Positions 7,429 to 9,449 of a stretch of DNA of 9,449 nt are shown here, piece by piece. The position numbers were made by a program, and so were the translations under genes. The notes beneath the pieces are model-generated. The model had not been told where the DNA came from and did not search any database. It worked only from the letters and a program-made list of their open reading frames with translations. Positions within the stretch are counted from its first letter, which is position 1, and each line of letters begins with the position of its first letter. Source of the stretch: an uncultured Clostridia bacterium (lineage in GTDB: Bacteria > Bacillota > Clostridia > Oscillospirales > Acutalibacteraceae); NCBI GenBank assembly GCA_937915775.1, contig CALGGQ010000075.1:1-9449 (forward strand), in the 5' to 3' direction.

Positions 7429-8367
7429 ATGGCAGAAGTAAAGAAAATTGCGACCCGTGACAGCTACGGCAACGCGCTCAAGGCGCTGGCAGACGAGGGA
7501 GCGGACAAGCTCGTTGTTGTAGATGCCGACCTTGCCTCAGCCACCAAAACCGGCATTTTTAAGGCGGCGTATCCGGACAGACACTTTAACTGCGGTATCG
7601 CAGAGGATAATTTAATCGGCACGGCGGCAGGCCTCTCTACGATGGGGCTGATTCCGTTTGCCTCCAGCTTTGCGATGTTCGCGGCAGGCAGAGCGTTTGA
7701 GCAGGTGAGAAACTCGATCGGTTATCCCCACCTCAATGTCAAAATCGGCGCAACGCACGCCGGCATTTCCGCCGGTGAGGACGGCGCGTCCCATCAGTGC
7801 TGCGAGGATTTCGCGCTGATGCGCTCCATTCCCGGCATGGTGGTTATCTGCCCGTCCGACGATGTGGAAGCAAAGGCGGTTGTGAAGGCGGCGTATGAAT
7901 ATGTAGGCCCCGTTTATATGCGCTTCGGCAGACCGGCTGTCGAGGTGTTCCATGAGGATGGCTATCAGTTTGAGATCGGTAAGGGCGAGGTGCTCAGAGA
8001 GGGTAAGGATATTACCATTATCGCCACCGGTCTGATGGTGCAGGAGGCGATCGAAGCCGGCAAGCAGCTGGAAGCCAAGGGCATTGACGCCGAAATCATC
8101 AATATGGCGACGATTAAGCCGCTCGATACCGAGCTGGTGCTCGCTTCCGCGAAAAAGACCGGCAAGGTCGTAACGGTCGAAGAGCATTCGGTCATCGGCG
8201 GTCTGGGCAGCGCGGTCTGCGACGCCCTGTCTGCGAAAAATCCGGTACCGGTCCTGAAGATCGGCGTTCAGGATGTATTCGGGGAATCCGGCCCGGCAGA
8301 AGAGATCCTGCATAAGTTCGGTCTCGATGCGGAGGGCATTACGGCATCGGTAAAGGCCTGGCTCTAA
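7429..8367 (+). CDS. tkt: Transketolase, C-terminal (pyrimidine-binding) subunit
   Basis: 312 residues, completing the split enzyme: pyrimidine-binding domain (about 1-165) followed by the C-terminal transketolase domain (about 185-312). The catalytic Glu that activates the thiamine aminopyrimidine is expected at E59 in NCGIAEDN (54-61). The substrate-side motif is ATHAGISAGEDGASHQ (108-123). The C-terminal domain shows ITIIATGLMVQEAIEA and the EEHSVIGGLGSAV block (268-280 region), as in transketolase and DXS relatives. GGAGG at 7416-7420 overlaps the end of the upstream gene and serves as RBS for ATG 7429, so the two subunits are translationally linked. The size excludes a complete DXS or full-length transketolase. 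A terminator follows 24 nt after the stop. Confidence 0.93.
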   Translation: MAEVKKIATRDSYGNALKALADEGADKLVVVDADLASATKTGIFKAAYPDRHFNCGIAEDNLIGTAAGLSTMGLIPFASSFAMFAAGRAFEQVRNSIGYPHLNVKIGATHAGISAGEDGASHQCCEDFALMRSIPGMVVICPSDDVEAKAVVKAAYEYVGPVYMRFGRPAVEVFHEDGYQFEIGKGEVLREGKDITIIATGLMVQEAIEAGKQLEAKGIDAEIINMATIKPLDTELVLASAKKTGKVVTVEEHSVIGGLGSAVCDALSAKNPVPVLKIGVQDVFGESGPAEEILHKFGLDAEGITASVKAWL

Positions 8368-8393
8368 GCCGGCTGATACAATCGGAATACGGA

Positions 8394-8427
8394 GCTGCCG
8401 CATTGTTCAATGCGACAGCCCCTTTTT
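8394..8427 (+). terminator. Rho-independent terminator after the transketolase genes
   Basis: GCTG (8394-8397) pairs with CAGC (8416-8419) and CGCATT (8399-8404) with AATGCG (8409-8414), with a single C/A mismatch between the two helices and loop GTTC. CCC and TTTTT (8423-8427) follow. Confidence 0.88.
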
Positions 8428-8450
8428 CTGTTATGATAGAATGATTACAG

Positions 8451-8615
8451 CGCCAAAAGTACCGAACCCACGCAAGCTTGCTTGCAGGTGGGTGAGAGTA
8501 CTTGAGGCGCGCCCTGACATGAGGACGGAGTGGTGCCAAAGCACCATGAGAGTCCGAATGTCAGGAGCGTTGTGGGAGCACGAAGTGCGAAACAACGCGT
8601 AATCGACTTTTGGCG
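8451..8615 (+). ncRNA. Candidate structured noncoding RNA, multibranched, unknown family
   Basis: The ends pair perfectly: CGCCAAAAGT (8451-8460) with ACTTTTGGCG (8606-8615). Inside are three arms. Arm A: AAGTAC (8457-8462)/GTACTT (8498-8503), CCCAC (8467-8471)/GTGGG (8488-8492) and GCAAGC/GCTTGC with a TT loop. Arm B: CCTGACAT (8513-8520)/ATGTCAGG (8558-8565), GGAC (8523)/GTCC (8552) and TGGTGC/GCACCA with loop CAAA. Arm C: GCGTTGT (8567-8573)/ACAACGC (8592-8598) and GCAC/GTGC with loop GAA. Nearly every helix is Watson-Crick. Internal loops are purine-rich on the plus strand (GGAG, TGAGA, GGGA, GAA), which favours a plus-strand RNA. No credible protein is encoded. It lies between the transketolase terminator and plsY, so it may be an independent RNA, part of the plsY leader, or an ORF-less mobile element. 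It does not match tmRNA, RNase P, SRP, T-box or 6S RNA as I know them. Confidence 0.55.
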
Positions 8616-8630
8616 AGTTCATCATAGAAT
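8603..8630 (+). promoter_or_regulatory. Weak candidate promoter for plsY
   Basis: TCGACT (8603-8608), a 16-bp gap and TAGAAT (8625-8630) give a modest sigma-A match. The -35 overlaps the 3' strand of the element's closing helix. If real, plsY mRNA would start after the structured element and exclude it from the leader. Confidence 0.3.
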
Positions 8631-8650
8631 AGAAACAGGGAACAAAAACC

Positions 8651-9274
8651 ATGTTCAGAGTGCTCTGTCTCGTGATCGGATATGCCTGCGGCATGCTGCT
8701 GGCCGCGCCTCTGATCGTAAAACGGAAGACAGGAAAAGACATTTTTTCGATCGGGAGCGGGAATCCCGGTATGGCCAATACCATGCGGGAATGCGACTTT
8801 GCAGCCGGCATACAGGTCCTGGTGATCGATCTGTTAAAGACCGGACTTCCCTGCCTGCTGGCCCGCTTTATCCTGTTTCCGGATTACGGTGCTGCGGCTG
8901 CCCTCTGGACAGGCCTGGGAGCAGTGCTGGGGCACAACTATCCCGCCTGGCACAGCTTTCACGGCGGAAAAGGCGTGGCGGCCACCTGCGCCATGCTTTT
9001 CTGCGCTCATCCGCTCATGGGGACCGGCGCCATGCTGGCGGGCATGGTCATTACGTTTCTGACAAAGTATCTGTCGGTCGGTGCGCTTTTCATTCCCGCG
9101 GCCTTTATTCCCGCGGCCTGGCACCTGGCGGGGCCGGAGGGAGCTGTTCTGACGGCCGTGCTGACAGCGGTCATGCTGCAGCGCCATCTTGAAGATCTGA
9201 AGCGGATCAGAAAAGGAACGGAAAAACAGGTCGATGTACAGGCTCTGCTCAGAAAAAAGCTGAAAAAGAAATGA
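8651..9274 (+). CDS. plsY: Glycerol-3-phosphate acyltransferase PlsY
   Basis: 207 residues, normal for the family. PlsY transfers the acyl group from acyl-phosphate (made by PlsX) to glycerol-3-phosphate, giving lysophosphatidic acid, the first membrane step of phospholipid synthesis. Family motifs are present in order: SGNPGMANTMR (36-46; the usual form is SGNxGATNxxR), GHNYPAWHSFHGGKGVAA (94-111), and RHLEDLKRIRKGTE (178-191). Several hydrophobic helices span the protein, followed by a basic tail ending KKLKKK. The Thr of the usual ATN is MAN here, a mild divergence. The start ATG 8651 has only a weak RBS (AGGGA, 10 nt upstream); no better start exists in frame. Ala codons lean to GCC, whereas spoIIE and the GlmS-like gene favour GCG, a slight shift in codon use. 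Upstream is the structured element; downstream, after 58 nt, is a TMEM175-type gene. Confidence 0.93.
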   Translation: MFRVLCLVIGYACGMLLAAPLIVKRKTGKDIFSIGSGNPGMANTMRECDFAAGIQVLVIDLLKTGLPCLLARFILFPDYGAAAALWTGLGAVLGHNYPAWHSFHGGKGVAATCAMLFCAHPLMGTGAMLAGMVITFLTKYLSVGALFIPAAFIPAAWHLAGPEGAVLTAVLTAVMLQRHLEDLKRIRKGTEKQVDVQALLRKKLKKK

Positions 9275-9332
9275 GACCGACCCGGATGAAAGATCAGACA
9301 GGATCCTGGCAGGTTTTTTTAGGAGAAGACAT

Positions 9333-9449
9333 ATGCAAGTTGATAAAAACGAGAGCTTTATGGAGAAAGACCGGCTGGCTGCCTTCATGGACGCCGTGCT
9401 GGCCATTATCATGACGATCCTGGTACTGGAGCTTCCCAAACCGGCTGTG
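9333..9449 (+). CDS. TMEM175-type (DUF1211) channel protein, 5' part
   Basis: The ATG at 9333 is preceded by AGGAGA (9321-9326) at good spacing, and the frame stays open to the window end (39 residues). After a short polar N-terminus comes KDRLAAFMDAVLAIIMTILV and then LELPKP, which matches the first helix of bacterial TMEM175-family potassium channels (R..AF.DA...I..T..VLEL). The usual FSD signature is FMD here. The family forms cation channels in the membrane; ion selectivity cannot be told from this fragment. It is probably in the plsY transcription unit or just after it, since no convincing terminator lies between them. Confidence 0.8.
   Translation, partial: MQVDKNESFMEKDRLAAFMDAVLAIIMTILVLELPKPAV

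Larger units (their letters stand above)
8430..8638 (+). repeat. Similar sequences flanking the structured element
   Basis: Left copy 8430-8450 and right copy 8617-8638 share the order GTT, AT(G/C)ATAGAAT, ACAG with a few mismatches. They bracket the multibranched element at 8451-8615. They could be an imperfect duplication made when the element inserted, two promoter -10 regions that look alike (TAGAAT in both), or chance. The coordinates span both copies and the element between them. Confidence 0.35.

Noticed and set aside
6583..8367. Split transketolase as a frameshifted single gene
   Set aside because: Each half has its own start codon and RBS and matches the known two-subunit form found in many Clostridia; the break is at the normal domain boundary.
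8530..9192. 220-codon plus-strand ORF covering the structured element and plsY
   Set aside because: It is a frame-shifted shadow of plsY, Arg/His/Ser-rich, and runs through the palindromic element. The PlsY motifs are in the other frame.
9290..9320. T-run after plsY as an intrinsic terminator
   Set aside because: Seven T at 9314-9320 are preceded by the AGGATCCT palindrome, which cannot form a hairpin with a proper loop; the best alternative stem is short with a large loop. Read-through into the next gene is likely.

Overview
The window reads as a GC-rich, endospore-forming member of the Clostridia, most likely an Oscillospiraceae/Ruminococcaceae-type gut bacterium. The evidence is a spoIIE gene, a transketolase split into two adjacent genes, strong AGGAGG-type ribosome binding sites, and a Ser/Thr/Asn-rich surface protein of a kind common in clostridia. 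Genus cannot be fixed from the sequence alone.

Layout, left to right. (1) 2-241 (+): C-terminal end of an unidentified membrane protein. (2) 242-351: convergent intergenic region with a strong bidirectional terminator hairpin (277-298) and a second small hairpin. (3) 352-2403 (-): a 683-residue three-TM surface protein with low-complexity linkers and a C-terminal right-handed beta-helix-like domain. (4) 2404-2602: divergent promoter region. On the minus strand it carries an 11-bp-period direct repeat placed before a -10, as for an OmpR/PhoB-class regulator; on the plus strand it has a TATAAT box and RBS for spoIIE. (5) 2603-4726 (+): spoIIE, the PP2C-type phosphatase that activates sigma-F, with a shortened middle region. 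(6) 4731-6500 (+): a full-length glucosamine-6-phosphate synthase (GlmS) paralogue, 4 nt after spoIIE, that has lost its recognisable catalytic residues in both halves; a probable pseudoenzyme co-transcribed with spoIIE. (7) 6504-8427 (+): a good sigma-A promoter, the two transketolase half genes and a terminator. (8) 8428-8650: an approximately 165-nt element (8451-8615) that folds into a closed multibranched structure with almost perfect helices, flanked by two similar TAGAAT-containing sequences. It encodes no protein and I cannot assign it to a known RNA family. (9) 8651-9274 (+): plsY, glycerol-3-phosphate acyltransferase. (10) 9333-9449 (+): start of a TMEM175-type (DUF1211) channel protein, cut by the window end.

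Functionally the window mixes sporulation control (spoIIE), sugar-phosphate metabolism (transketolase, and a GlmS-derived protein that may sense rather than convert sugar phosphates), phospholipid synthesis (plsY) and cell-surface biology. The two points most worth follow-up are the catalytically dead GlmS-like protein in the spoIIE operon and the multibranched structured element upstream of plsY.
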